Source: Paeniglutamicibacter antarcticus_C (GTDB lineage: Bacteria > Actinomycetota > Actinomycetes > Actinomycetales > Micrococcaceae). From it: DNA of 64,000 nucleotides. The stretch is taken from assembly GCF_039544305.1 (NCBI RefSeq), contig NZ_BAABLK010000093.1, forward strand, positions 29,048 to 93,047, given 5' to 3'. The translations under genes and the position numbers were made by a program. The notes beneath the pieces were generated by a model, which saw only the letters and a list, made by a program, of their open reading frames with translations, was not told the origin of the DNA and did not search any database. This document shows, piece after piece, positions 34,737 through 43,521 of this stretch (its first letter is position 1; each line of letters opens with the position of its first letter).

Positions 34737-35804
34737 TTAGGGTACGCGGGCTGTCCAGGCGTCGGTGGTGAACTTCGTCTCAGCCAGCTCGCGGGCCGTG
34801 TTGAGCGTTTCGGTATCGAGCTCGCGCCCGGTGGCGCCGTATCGACGGGTGAAGGTCTGGGCCATGCGTTCGATGATTTCGTCCCGGCCCATTTTGGCCT
34901 GGCTCTTGAGCGGGTCAACGCGTTTCACGGCCGAGGCGATTCCCTTGTCGGAGATCTTTTCCCGGCCGATGCGAAGCACCTGCAGCATCTTTTCCGCGTC
35001 GATGTCGTAGCTCATGGTCACGTGGTGCAGCACCACCCCGCCTGCCAGGCGCTTCTGCGCGGCTCCGCCGATCTTCCCGGCCTCGGTGGCGATGTCGTTC
35101 AGCGGTTTGTAGTGTGCCTTGACCCCGATGGAGCCCAGGGCTTCCATGACCCAAGCGTCCAGGAACGGGTAGGAATCGGCGAAGCTCATCCCGTCGACCA
35201 GCGATGCGGGAAGGTACAGCGAGTATGTGATGCAGTTTCCTGCCTCCATGAACATCGCGCCTCCTCCGCTGATGCGCCGCACGACCTGGCTGCCTTGTTC
35301 GGCCGCGGCCTGCGCGTCGATCTCGTTGCGCACCGACTGGAAGGATCCAATGACCACCCCGGAGTCGTTCCAGTCCCAGAAGCGCAGCGTCGGACCGCGG
35401 GTTCCCGCAGCGACTTGCCGGGCCATGACCTCATCAAGGGCCACGTTCTGGGCGATGGGCAAGGAAGAAGGGCCGATGACTTCCCAGGAGTGGTCGGCCC
35501 AGGACGTGGCATGGCCCAAGGCCCGGCGGACCACCCGTGCCACGGCGTCGGCATCAAAGCCGAACATCACCGCGCCTTCGCGCAAGTTATTGATGACGGC
35601 ATCGCGAATCACCGCGTGCTCGACGTTCTGAGGCAGCCCGATGAGCGCGGCATTCAGGTCACCCAGGGCATCGTCGGGTTCCAGGAAGAAGTCCCCGTTC
35701 ACCGAGGCCCCGGTGATCACCCCGTTGTCCACCACCAGGTCGACGACGACCAGCTTTCCGCCGATGACCTTGTATTCCCCATGATGCGTATAGCCGTTTG
35801 TCAT
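34737..35804 (-). CDS. Lipoate/octanoate-protein ligase homologue with permuted domain order
   Basis: 355-residue protein. Residues ~10-60 (YKVIGGKLVVVDLVVDNG; GDFFLEPDDALGDLNAALIGLP) match the LplA accessory domain, which in E. coli LplA is at the C-terminus. The catalytic biotin/lipoate ligase domain follows: RFWDWNDSGVVIGSFQS, RRISGGGAMF at 176-185, and NDIATEAGKIGGAAQKR with the catalytic Lys. It should activate lipoate with ATP and load it onto 2-oxoacid dehydrogenase or glycine-cleavage carriers. ATG 35804 has GGAG at 4 nt; an in-frame ATG at 35813 is possible. It stands alone. Confidence 0.86.
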   Translation of the reverse strand: MTNGYTHHGEYKVIGGKLVVVDLVVDNGVITGASVNGDFFLEPDDALGDLNAALIGLPQNVEHAVIRDAVINNLREGAVMFGFDADAVARVVRRALGHATSWADHSWEVIGPSSLPIAQNVALDEVMARQVAAGTRGPTLRFWDWNDSGVVIGSFQSVRNEIDAQAAAEQGSQVVRRISGGGAMFMEAGNCITYSLYLPASLVDGMSFADSYPFLDAWVMEALGSIGVKAHYKPLNDIATEAGKIGGAAQKRLAGGVVLHHVTMSYDIDAEKMLQVLRIGREKISDKGIASAVKRVDPLKSQAKMGRDEIIERMAQTFTRRYGATGRELDTETLNTARELAETKFTTDAWTARVP

Positions 35805-35884
35805 GGGCTCCATCCTAGTCTCCGAGCAGGACACCCGCCATCGGGCTTGATCCTCGCAAGTATGCGAAGAGAGCTTAAACAGCA

Positions 35885-35913
35885 ACGGGACCCTCCAAAA
35901 CGGAAGGTCCCGT
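35885..35913 (-). terminator. Terminator of rpmE2
   Basis: 12-bp stem with one mismatch (outer arms ACGGGACC / GGTCCCGT) and a 5-nt loop, 21 nt beyond the rpmE2 stop on the minus strand, followed by a T-rich stretch. Confidence 0.65.
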
Positions 35914-35933
35914 GTGCAAAGGGCGGCGAAGAA

Positions 35934-36191
35934 TTACTTCTTGGCGCCGAAGCCCTTGAAACGCTGGTTGAAGCGCTCGACACGGCCGGCCGAGTCCATG
36001 ATGCGCTGCTTGCCGGTGTAGAACGGGTGCGAAGCAGCCGAGATTTCAACATCGATGACCGGGTAGGTGTTGCCGTCTTCCCACTCGATGGTCTTCTTGG
36101 ACTTCGCGGTCGAACGGGTCAAGAACTTCTCGCCCGAGGCGAGGTCGTTGAACACGATCGTGTTGTACTGCGGGTGGATATCAGCCTTCAT
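35934..36191 (-). CDS. rpmE2: 50S ribosomal protein bL31, type B (zinc-free form)
   Basis: 85-residue ribosomal protein beginning MKADIHPQYNTIVFND and containing SHPFYTGKQRIMDSAGRVERFNQRF. It has no cysteines, so it is the type-B paralogue that replaces zinc-binding bL31 when zinc is scarce. Type-B genes are often under Zur, but I did not find a clear Zur box in the 145 bp upstream. The ATG at 36191 was chosen over an upstream in-frame ATG by homology. It is followed by its own terminator. Confidence 0.93.
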   Translation of the reverse strand: MKADIHPQYNTIVFNDLASGEKFLTRSTAKSKKTIEWEDGNTYPVIDVEISAASHPFYTGKQRIMDSAGRVERFNQRFKGFGAKK

Positions 36192-36336
36192 GGAAAAACC
36201 TTTGTTCACGTCACTGGATTTTGCCAGCAACAACATGTGCAAAACCGGCTCGTGGGATCACGAAGCCGACGTTCCAGTCTAACGGAACGGGCGAGGGAAT
36301 CCACAATTCAAGCTCCGTGACAGCCGTGTGGCCAGC

Positions 36337-37209
36337 TCAGGGATTCCGGCGGCGCAGCTCCCAGAAGGCGAGCGCCGCGGCTGCCGCCACGTTGAGCGAG
36401 TCCATCCCCGGGGTCATCGGGATCATCGCGTGCCTTGCGACCTTCTCCAGCACCGCGTCGCTCACGCCCGCGCCCTCGGTGCCCAGCACCAAGGCGAGCT
36501 TGGGGATCTCCAGGGCGGCAACCTCGTCGATATCCTGCGCCTGATCTGTCAGCTCCATCGCCACGGTCTGGAACCCGGCGGCGTCCAGCGCGTGAAGATC
36601 CTCCGGCCAGGAATCCAGCCGCACCCACGGGACCTGGAAAACAGCACCCATGCTCACCCGCACGCTGCGTCGGTACAGCGGATCTGCGCAGCGCGGGCTC
36701 AGCAGCACCGCATCGATGCCCAGCGCGGCCGCGGAGCGGAAGATCGCCCCGAGGTTGGTGTGGTCCACCATGTCCTCGAGCACTGCGATGCGTTTTGCAT
36801 CGCGCAGTACGTCCTCCAGCACCACCGGTGCCGGCCGATCCATGGCTGCCAGGGCGCCGCGGTGTAGGTGAAACCCGGTGACGGCCTCGAGCACCGCGTC
36901 CTCGCCCACGAAGACCGGAACTCCGGGATGGGCGACCAGGACATCGAAAAGCCCCGCCAGGCGCTTGGAAGCCATGAAGAAGGAACGAGGGGAATGCCCG
37001 GCGGCCAGGGCGCGGCTGATCACCTTGGCGCCTTCGGCGATGTATCGCCCGTTGGCCGGGTCCCCCTGCTGGCGCAACGCGGCATCGGATAGGCCCACGT
37101 AGTCGCGCACCCGTGGATCATCGCCCGATTCCAGGAAGACGAGCCGCTCCCCCAGCCCGGGACCGGCCAGGGCGCGCAGCGCGGAGGACCCCGAACCCGT
37201 CGACGTCAT
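36337..37209 (-). CDS. SpoU/TrmH-type RNA 2'-O-methyltransferase
   Basis: 290-residue SPOUT methyltransferase. The N-terminal domain (RDYVGLSDAALRQQ; RYIAEGAKVISRAL) resembles the L30-like substrate-binding domain. The catalytic knot holds motif 1 (DHTNLGAIFRSAAALGIDAVLL), motif 2 (LVLGTEGAGVSD) and motif 3 (IPMTPGMDSLNVAAAAAL). It should methylate a ribose in tRNA or 23S rRNA using SAM; the exact site cannot be told. The start overlaps the TSUP stop as ATGA, an unusual pairing of an RNA enzyme with a permease. The reading frame stays open far upstream within the TSUP gene, but that part is a shadow. Confidence 0.9.
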   Translation of the reverse strand: MTSTGSGSSALRALAGPGLGERLVFLESGDDPRVRDYVGLSDAALRQQGDPANGRYIAEGAKVISRALAAGHSPRSFFMASKRLAGLFDVLVAHPGVPVFVGEDAVLEAVTGFHLHRGALAAMDRPAPVVLEDVLRDAKRIAVLEDMVDHTNLGAIFRSAAALGIDAVLLSPRCADPLYRRSVRVSMGAVFQVPWVRLDSWPEDLHALDAAGFQTVAMELTDQAQDIDEVAALEIPKLALVLGTEGAGVSDAVLEKVARHAMIPMTPGMDSLNVAAAAALAFWELRRRNP

Positions 37210-38009
37210 GATCCGGTGAAGAGCTTGGCGACCATGTTGGCCAAAGCAACCAGGCCCAGGATCACGATGACCGCGCGCAGCCAGCCCGGGGAGAGCTTGC
37301 GCCCGACCTTGGCGCCGATGAATCCGCCGATGAGCGAACCCACGGCAATGAGCACCACCACCGGCCAGTGGATGCGTTCGGGGGCGAAGATCAGGTAGGA
37401 GATCGCAGCCACCAGGTTCACCGCCAGGGAGAGCACCACCTTGATGGCGTTGGATTGCTGCAGCGAGGCGTGCAGGAAGATCCCGAACACGCTCATCAGC
37501 AAGATTCCCTGTGCCGCGGTGAAGTAGCCGCCGTAAATCCCGATGAGAAACACCAGGATGTAGAGCACCATGGGTATCGGGGCGTTGTCCGCGTCCGCGG
37601 GGTCTGTTCCGACACTTGTTGCCTGGCGCGACTTGGCCCAGGCAGAGAGCCTTGGCTGGAAGATCACCAGCCCCAACGCCAGCACGATCAGCACCGGGGC
37701 CACGTAGCCGAAGACCGTGTCCGGAAGGTGCAGCAGCAGCCAGGCGCCGATCAGGCCGCCGACCAGGGAGACGGGCACGAGCTTGAGCATCGTCTTGTAG
37801 ACGCTGGCGGCCTCGCGGCGGTATCCCCACGCGCCGGAGAATCCCCCGGCCACCAGTCCCATGGCGTTTGAGACAACGGCGTTGACCGGTGCGAAGCCCA
37901 GCGCCACCAGCACCGGGAAGGTGACCAGGGTCCCGGAGCCAACGATCGTGTTGATGGTTCCGGCCCAGAGACCCGCGAAAAAGATGATGATGTCGCGCCA
38001 CAAGTCCAC
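37206..38009 (-). CDS. TSUP family permease (TauE/SafE sulfite exporter-like)
   Basis: 267-residue membrane protein with about eight hydrophobic segments in two repeats. The repeat signatures are GTINTIVGSGTLVTFPVLVALG near the N-terminus and GIYGGYFTAAQGILLMSVFG after a cytoplasmic loop (WAKSRQATSVGTDPADADN). Family members move organosulfur or sulfite anions; the substrate here is unknown. The gene is the first of a two-gene unit with the RNA methyltransferase (4-bp overlap). The upstream ABC gene ends in a strong hairpin, so this pair has its own promoter. Confidence 0.88.
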   Translation of the reverse strand: MDLWRDIIIFFAGLWAGTINTIVGSGTLVTFPVLVALGFAPVNAVVSNAMGLVAGGFSGAWGYRREAASVYKTMLKLVPVSLVGGLIGAWLLLHLPDTVFGYVAPVLIVLALGLVIFQPRLSAWAKSRQATSVGTDPADADNAPIPMVLYILVFLIGIYGGYFTAAQGILLMSVFGIFLHASLQQSNAIKVVLSLAVNLVAAISYLIFAPERIHWPVVVLIAVGSLIGGFIGAKVGRKLSPGWLRAVIVILGLVALANMVAKLFTGS

Positions 38010-38049
38010 GGGAGGTTACCGGTCCTTCAATAGTTGGTCCTGGCCCTTA

Positions 38050-38094
38050 CGTCCATGTGCCGCGCCCCTGAAGACGGGGCGCGGCACATGGACG
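38050..38094. terminator. Perfect 19-bp hairpin terminator after ABC ATPase gene
   Basis: Perfect 19-bp inverted repeat, left arm starting CGTCCATGTGCCGCG, 7-nt loop TGAAGAC. It lies 16 nt past the ABC gene stop on the minus strand. There is no U-tract: an I-shaped terminator typical of actinobacteria. Confidence 0.7.
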
Positions 38095-38109
38095 TTCAAG
38101 CAATCGGTG

Positions 38110-38895
38110 TTAGCGCTTGGCAACGGCGCTGAAGCGTCCGGACTCGGATCGCAGGCTCAGGGCCATGTTGAAGGTTTCCGAGAGGTTCTCCTCGGTCAGC
38201 GTCGAGGCGATGGGACCGGCGGCAACCACCTGGCCCTCACGCATCAGCAGCACGTGGGTGAATCCCGGGGGGACCTCTTCGAGGTGGTGGGTGACCAGCA
38301 CCATCGCCGGGGCCTCGTCGTCGTCGGCGAGTTCGCTCAAGCGCGAGACCAGGTCCTCGCGGCCGGCAAGGTCAAGCCCGGCTCCCGGTTCGTCAAGGAG
38401 CAACAGCTCGGGATCCGTCATCAGTGCCCGGGCGATCTGCACTCGCTTGCGCTCGCCCTCGGAGAGGGTGGAAAAGGGGCGGTTGATCATCGTGGACATG
38501 CCCCAGTCGTGGAGCAGGGAGAAGGCGCGGCGCTCGTCGAGCTTCTCGTAGGCCTCGCGCCAGCGCCCGGTCATCCCGTAGGACGCGGTGAGCACGACGT
38601 TGAGCACGCTCTCGTGTTCGGGGATGTGGCTGGCAAGGGCCGCCGAGGACAGCCCGATACGTGGGCGCAGCTCGAAGACATCGACGGCTCCAAGTACCTC
38701 GTCCAGCACGCCTGCAACACCGCGGGTGGGGTGCATGCGCGCCCCGGCAATCTGCAGCAGCGTGGTTTTTCCGGCACCGTTGGGCCCCAGCACCACCCAA
38801 CGCTCGCCCTCCTTAACCGTCCAGTTGATATCGGTTAGTAAGTCTTTGCGTCCGCGTACCACGGAGACGTCGGCCAGGCCCAGCACTTCATTCAT
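38110..38895 (-). CDS. ABC transporter ATP-binding protein, stand-alone
   Basis: 261-residue ATPase: Walker A GPNGAGKTT, Q-loop near IGLSSAALA, signature LSEGERKRVQIARAL, Walker B LLLLDEPGAGLD, and switch His in LVTHHLEEVPPG. The closest resemblance is to the YheS/ModF-like molybdate- and iron-type ATPases with VPPGFTHVLLMREG endings. No permease or binding-protein gene is nearby, so it either serves a distant transporter or acts alone. It is divergent from serB. Confidence 0.88.
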   Translation of the reverse strand: MNEVLGLADVSVVRGRKDLLTDINWTVKEGERWVVLGPNGAGKTTLLQIAGARMHPTRGVAGVLDEVLGAVDVFELRPRIGLSSAALASHIPEHESVLNVVLTASYGMTGRWREAYEKLDERRAFSLLHDWGMSTMINRPFSTLSEGERKRVQIARALMTDPELLLLDEPGAGLDLAGREDLVSRLSELADDDEAPAMVLVTHHLEEVPPGFTHVLLMREGQVVAAGPIASTLTEENLSETFNMALSLRSESGRFSAVAKR

Positions 38896-39084
38896 GGGTA
38901 AAACACTAGGGCAGTTTCCCGGTTTTGACCCAACCGGTCACCGGTTGGTACCGCGCCGCGCCGCCCATGGTGCCTGATTGGCAGCAGAAACCATGCAGCC
39001 GCAGTCGATGCCGCGGGGCTTCGGCGGGGCGCAACAAAGGATACCGTTTTGGGCCAGCGCTCCGTACGGCGGGAGAATGGGGGA

Positions 39085-39993
39085 ATGCAATCCACCGCCT
39101 TCATCGTGTTCTATTCCGCTGCCAGTTCCTGCACCGAACCGGCCGGCCTGCGCAGTACCCTGGCCGCCGCCGGCCACGAGGTGATTTCCGAGTCTTTCTT
39201 CGGCGGACCGGGACGCACCGGGGCGCGCTGGGAGGTCAGCGGCACCGTGCGCCAGCTTCGTGCCCTGACAAACCCCTTGGATGACCGGCTGGCGGCCTCC
39301 ACCGATCCGGAGCTTTACGGTGCGGCCATTGCCGTGGTTCCCGCAGAGCTGGTGCGTGCCAAGAAGCTGCTGCTGGTGATGGACGTGGATTCGACGCTGA
39401 TCAAGCAGGAAGTCATCGAGTTGCTCGCCGCCCACGCCGGACGCGAGGCGGAGGTCGCAGCCGTCACGGAGTCGGCAATGCGCGGCGAGATCGATTTTGC
39501 GCAGTCCCTGCATTCGCGCGTGCAGGTGCTGGCCGGTCTTGGCACCGAGGTGATCGACGCGGTGCGCGGGACACTGGAGCTCTCCGATGGCGCCGCGGAG
39601 CTGGTCGCCGCGTTCAAGGCCGCGGGCCACCATGTCGCGGTGGTCTCCGGCGGCTTCGCCCAGGTTCTTGGTCCGTTGGCCGCCGAGTTGGACCTGGACT
39701 TCGCCCGGGCCAACGACCTGGACATCGCCGCAGGACGCCTCACCGGGTTAGTGAATGGAACGGTGGTGGACCGGGCCTTCAAGGAAGTGATGTTGCGCAC
39801 CTGGGCCGCGGAGCTGGGCATCGAGATGGAACACACCATTGCAGCCGGTGACGGGGCCAACGACCTGGACATGCTCGGTGCCGCCGGTCTCGGGGTCGCG
39901 TTCAACGCCAAACCGCTGCTGCGCGCAGCAGCCGATGCCCGGATTGACCTGCCGCGACTGGACATCATCGCCAACTTGGTGGGAATCTCATAA
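39085..39993 (+). CDS. serB: Phosphoserine phosphatase SerB
   Basis: HAD-family phosphatase of 302 residues releasing serine from O-phosphoserine, the last step of serine synthesis. HAD motif I is VMDVDSTLIKQEVIE, motif II is VSGGFAQVLG, and motif IV is AAGDGANDLDML. About 95 N-terminal residues form an ACT-like domain (FIVFYSAASSCTEPAGLRSTLAAAG), as in other actinobacterial SerB proteins, possibly for serine feedback. The ATG at 39085 is preceded by GGGAG at 9 nt. Confidence 0.93.
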   Translation: MQSTAFIVFYSAASSCTEPAGLRSTLAAAGHEVISESFFGGPGRTGARWEVSGTVRQLRALTNPLDDRLAASTDPELYGAAIAVVPAELVRAKKLLLVMDVDSTLIKQEVIELLAAHAGREAEVAAVTESAMRGEIDFAQSLHSRVQVLAGLGTEVIDAVRGTLELSDGAAELVAAFKAAGHHVAVVSGGFAQVLGPLAAELDLDFARANDLDIAAGRLTGLVNGTVVDRAFKEVMLRTWAAELGIEMEHTIAAGDGANDLDMLGAAGLGVAFNAKPLLRAAADARIDLPRLDIIANLVGIS

Positions 39994-40136
39994 CAATTTG
40001 CCCCTAATCACCTGTCATTTACTCCTTCGTTTGGAGGACCCCGGTATGCTTCAGAAGGCGGTGCAGCCACTGCATACTGCGCCACCCCCTAATTCACGGT
40101 ACGTAGGCGTGCCCCGATGGAAGAGAACACCTGGTT

Positions 40137-41849
40137 TTGGATAGTCAAGAAGTACGCGGTCACAGCCGCGGCGCGAAACGCAAGTCACGCCGCGGCTGGA
40201 TCATCGCCGGATCCTTGGTCGTTGTAGCAGCAGGCGTCTACGCCGGCGGCGCCGTCTACCTCGGCTCGCAAACCCCGGCCAACACCACTGTCCACGGCAT
40301 CAATGTGGGTTCCCTCTCACCCGAAGACGCACGCCAGGTCCTGCAAGAAAAATTGGCGCCGACGGCCGCAAAGTCCCTGACGGTGAGCGTCGAGGGGAAG
40401 AAGGAGGCATTGGACCCGGCAGCGGTCGGGCTTGGCCTGGACCTTGATGAAACCCTTGACGGACTCACCGGGTTCACCCTGAACCCCGCCACCCTCTACC
40501 AGCGCCTCACCGACCAGTTGAACGTCCAGCCCGCACTGGAAGTGGACAAGGATGTGCTGCGCAGTGCGCTAGAGGACCTGGCGCCGAAGTTCGGCATCAA
40601 AACCGCCGAGGGAAACCTTTCCTTCGACGCAGCCACCCCGGTGCTGGCCAAGCCCGTCACCGGGGTCGCGCTGGATGCGGAGGAATCCGTGGACGTGCTC
40701 ACGGATTCCTGGTTCGACCATGACGGTGCCATCGAGCTGCCCGCTACCCTCACCGAGCCCGAGACCTCGGCCGAAACACTGCAAACGGCGCTCGAAGAGC
40801 AGGCCAAGCCGCTGGTGGCCAGCCCCATCAAGCTCACCGACGGGACCTCCAGCGTAAACCTGGGCCCGAAGCAACTGGCGGACACCGCATCGTTCAAGAT
40901 CGCCGACGACGCGGTAGGTATGACACTGGATGCAGCGAAACTTGCCACGGCCGCCAGCGCCGGTTCCGACGGCTTCAGGTCCACCGCAAAGGACGCGAAG
41001 ATCGTGCTCAAGGGCGGAAAGCCCCAGATCATCCCCTCGCAGAGCGGCAAGTCCGTCGATGAGAACGGGCTGGACACCGCGGTGTTGGCCGCCTCCAAGG
41101 ACAAGGAACGCACGGCCACCGTCAAGCTCGCCGTCTCGGAACCCGAGCTGAGCACCGAACAGGCTAAGAAGCTGGGCGTGAAGGAACCGGTCGCGAATTT
41201 CTCCACGCCGTACCCGGCAGCCGATACCGTGCGCACCAAGAACCTCTACGCCGGTACCAAGCGCCTGAACGGGTTGCTCGTGATGCCCGGGCAGACCTTC
41301 TCCCTGGCCAAGGCGTTGGGCCCGATCACGACCGCCAACGGCTATTACGGTTCCGGGGTCGTCGTCGACGGTTTCGCCACCGAGGCGGTCGGCGGGGGCC
41401 TGTCGCAGGTCTCCACGCAGCTGTACAACGTCGGCTTCCTGGCCGGATACGACGATATCACCCACAAGCCGCACAGCCGCTGGTTCGACCGCTACCCCCC
41501 AGGGCGCGAAGCGACCCTTTGGGAGGGCCAGGTCGACATGGCGTGGAAGAACAACACCCCCTACGCCGTGATGATCGAGGCAGGGGTCGGTGGCGGCAAG
41601 GTCAACACCCGCCTGTGGAGCACCAAGTACTGGAAGGTGGGTTCCTCCTCGAGCTCGAAGTACAACTTCACCAACCCCACCACCACCTATAACCCGGCCA
41701 GCAATTGCCAGCCGGAAAGCGGCGGCAAGAAGGGTTTTTCCATCGACGTCACACGAACGCGCACCTCCGCCGAGAAGAAGCTCCCGGCCGAGACCAAGTC
41801 GTGGACCTACCAGCCTTGGAACAAGGTCATCTGCGGCAAGAAGCCATAG
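40137..41849 (+). CDS. VanW family protein with peptidoglycan-binding-4 repeats, membrane-anchored
   Basis: 570-residue envelope protein. A short basic cytoplasmic tail is followed by one TM (WIIAGSLVVVAAGVYAGGAVYLG, residues ~21-43). Two PG_binding_4-type repeats follow (residues ~55-330, with NVGSLSPEDARQVL), then the VanW domain (KNLYAGTKRLNGLLVMPGQTFSLAKALG; GGGLSQVSTQLYN; residues ~360-490) and a Cys pair near the end. Function is unknown; the fold suggests cell-wall interaction outside the membrane. The start is TTG, preceded by GGAAGAGAA; no in-frame ATG fits, since the ATG at 40117 is out of frame. A strong terminator follows. Confidence 0.87.
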   Translation: MDSQEVRGHSRGAKRKSRRGWIIAGSLVVVAAGVYAGGAVYLGSQTPANTTVHGINVGSLSPEDARQVLQEKLAPTAAKSLTVSVEGKKEALDPAAVGLGLDLDETLDGLTGFTLNPATLYQRLTDQLNVQPALEVDKDVLRSALEDLAPKFGIKTAEGNLSFDAATPVLAKPVTGVALDAEESVDVLTDSWFDHDGAIELPATLTEPETSAETLQTALEEQAKPLVASPIKLTDGTSSVNLGPKQLADTASFKIADDAVGMTLDAAKLATAASAGSDGFRSTAKDAKIVLKGGKPQIIPSQSGKSVDENGLDTAVLAASKDKERTATVKLAVSEPELSTEQAKKLGVKEPVANFSTPYPAADTVRTKNLYAGTKRLNGLLVMPGQTFSLAKALGPITTANGYYGSGVVVDGFATEAVGGGLSQVSTQLYNVGFLAGYDDITHKPHSRWFDRYPPGREATLWEGQVDMAWKNNTPYAVMIEAGVGGGKVNTRLWSTKYWKVGSSSSSKYNFTNPTTTYNPASNCQPESGGKKGFSIDVTRTRTSAEKKLPAETKSWTYQPWNKVICGKKP

Positions 41850-41870
41850 CGTAACGGCCCTCCGACGACA

Positions 41871-41919
41871 AAAGCAGGTCCTTAGCTCCGTTTTGCGGAG
41901 CCAGGGACCTGCTTTTGCC
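41871..41919. terminator. Bidirectional rho-independent terminator
   Basis: 21-bp imperfect stem (outer arms AAAAGCAGGTCC / GGACCTGCTTTT) with loop TTTTG. The U-tract works in both directions, between the convergent VanW and SDR genes. Confidence 0.85.
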
Positions 41920-41960
41920 CACCGGCCCCCGCGCGGGGGTCTTGGCGGTTGGTTCCTTGG

Positions 41961-42707
41961 CTAGTTCTCCAGGAAGCCGACGGCGCCGCCGACGTACTCG
42001 GTGTGTCCAGTGGGCACCTCGGCGCTGGCCATGGCGGCAACCTCGGCACCGAACTGCTCAACTGAGTAGAGCTTCCCGGCGGCGGCGCGGCGGGCCTCGA
42101 TGGCGCCGGGCTCTGCACGGTCCAGCAACGTGGCGGTGATGGTGCCTTCGATCATGTCACCGGATACCACCACGAAGTCGATGCCCTTGGCTTGAAGTGC
42201 CGGGATGAAATCACGCAGCGCGAGTTCGCCGGCGCGCTTGGAGCGGGCCACCGGCTCGTAGGCGTCCATGGTGGAGACCCGGTCGATGAAGTGCGCCTGG
42301 TGGCTGGTGACGAACACGACTCGGGAGCCTGGGCCCATCTTCGCCGTGGCGGCTTCGAGCATCGCGACCTGCGCGTCGCGGTTCAGGCGCAGCGCGTAGT
42401 CCTCTCCCATGCTGGTTTCCATGCCACCGGATGCGTTGAGCACCAGCACGTCCAGGGACCCAAAGTTCTCGATGGCTGCATCAACCAATGCAGCCGGGCC
42501 TTCGGCCGAGGTCAGGTCGGCGCCCACTGCCACGGCTCGTCCGCCGGCCTCCACGATGCCCGCAACGACCTTGTTGGCGCGCGGAGCCTTCTGCCGGTAG
42601 TTGATGACCACGCCGGCACCCTGGGCGGCAAGGACCTTTGCCACTTCGGCGCCGATGCCGCGCGAGGATCCGGTGACGATGGCGCCCTTGGCTGAAAGAT
42701 CTGTCAA
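41961..42707 (-). CDS. SDR family oxidoreductase with shifted Tyr/Lys motif
   Basis: 248-residue classical-length SDR. The cofactor motif VTGSSRGIGAEVA is at 11-23, LVLNASGG replaces the usual NNAG, and Ser135 is in VTSHQAH. The YxxxK pair is displaced: Tyr150 and Lys157 (YEPVARSK) are seven apart, and the residue four before Lys157 is Val. Activity is likely but the geometry is atypical. The start is TTG at 42707 with AAGGAG upstream; no ATG is available near it. Substrate unknown. Confidence 0.82.
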   Translation of the reverse strand: MTDLSAKGAIVTGSSRGIGAEVAKVLAAQGAGVVINYRQKAPRANKVVAGIVEAGGRAVAVGADLTSAEGPAALVDAAIENFGSLDVLVLNASGGMETSMGEDYALRLNRDAQVAMLEAATAKMGPGSRVVFVTSHQAHFIDRVSTMDAYEPVARSKRAGELALRDFIPALQAKGIDFVVVSGDMIEGTITATLLDRAEPGAIEARRAAAGKLYSVEQFGAEVAAMASAEVPTGHTEYVGGAVGFLEN

Positions 42708-42912
42708 TTCTGCTCCTTGTGGTGGTGGCCACGGCACCGCGTCGGCGACGCGATACCGTGGCTGGCATGCCTTGATGGTGCTAAGTCTCTTGGGCGGAAC
42801 AGACAAGTCCGACGCCCGGTGTTTCAATCCTGCCAGTGATGTACCGGAGGCACTGTTGTAGGAAACCTCCAAAGAGATCTCGATCCCGTGTGCACCGGTG
42901 ACCGTGGCTGGC

Positions 42913-43377
42913 CTAGGCGAGCGACGAGCGGACCATCTCGCTGACTTTTTTGCCATCGAAACGGCCCGAAACCTCCGCGCTGACCAACTTCATGACCTGG
43001 CCCATCGAGCGCATGGACAATTCGTTGCCCTCTTCGCGCAGGGTGTCAAGGGCGTCATCGATGATCCCCTGCACAGCGGCTGCATCCAACGGTGCCGGAA
43101 GGTAGGCCTCGATGATCCCGGCCTCGGAGTTTTCCGCCGCGGCACGGTCCTCCGCCCCGACCTCCGAATAGGTCTGCGCGGTTTCCCTGCGGCGGGCCGC
43201 TTCCTTTTGCAGCAGTGAGGTCACCGCGGCGTCGTCCATCTCCATGGGTGTCTTGCCACCCTTTTCCCGGGTGTTGATCTCGCCCAGCAGGTTGCGCACC
43301 GTCATCAACTCCACACGGTTTCCGGCCTTTAGGTGCTTCTTCATGTCCTCGCGCAAACGCGCTTTCAGGTTTTCCAT
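42913..43377 (-). CDS. GatB/YqeY domain protein
   Basis: 154-residue helical protein of the YqeY family, related to the C-terminal tRNA-binding domain of GatB. Recognisable stretches are RLREDMKKHLKAGNRVELMTVRNLLGEIN, a helical core with QKEAARRRETAQTYSEVGAEDRAAAE, and the end LVSAEVSGRFDGKKVSEMVRSSL. A tRNA-linked role is suggested by homology only. The ATG at 43377 follows AAGAGAACAG. It stands alone between fabG and the SDR gene. Confidence 0.9.
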   Translation of the reverse strand: MENLKARLREDMKKHLKAGNRVELMTVRNLLGEINTREKGGKTPMEMDDAAVTSLLQKEAARRRETAQTYSEVGAEDRAAAENSEAGIIEAYLPAPLDAAAVQGIIDDALDTLREEGNELSMRSMGQVMKLVSAEVSGRFDGKKVSEMVRSSLA

Positions 43378-43521
43378 GGTCTGTTCTCTCTTGGCTGGTG
43401 TAGAAATAAGGTTGCTTGGCCGACGGCGCGCCAAATGCCGTGCCCTGCACCTGGTAAGTTTACGCATCAAGGTGTCCCCCGCCGGGGGCGGGATTGCCGG
43501 CACGGTGCGGCGGGTGCCTTG

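Noticed and set aside
35934..36330. Zur-box regulation of rpmE2
   Set aside because: Expected from the gene type, but no convincing inverted TGANAATNATTNTCA-like site was found upstream.
36337..38001. 554-codon minus-strand frame as one fused protein
   Set aside because: Only the last 290 codons match the RNA methyltransferase. The upstream part lies out of frame within the TSUP permease gene, and the ATG at 37209 forms a normal ATGA overlap.
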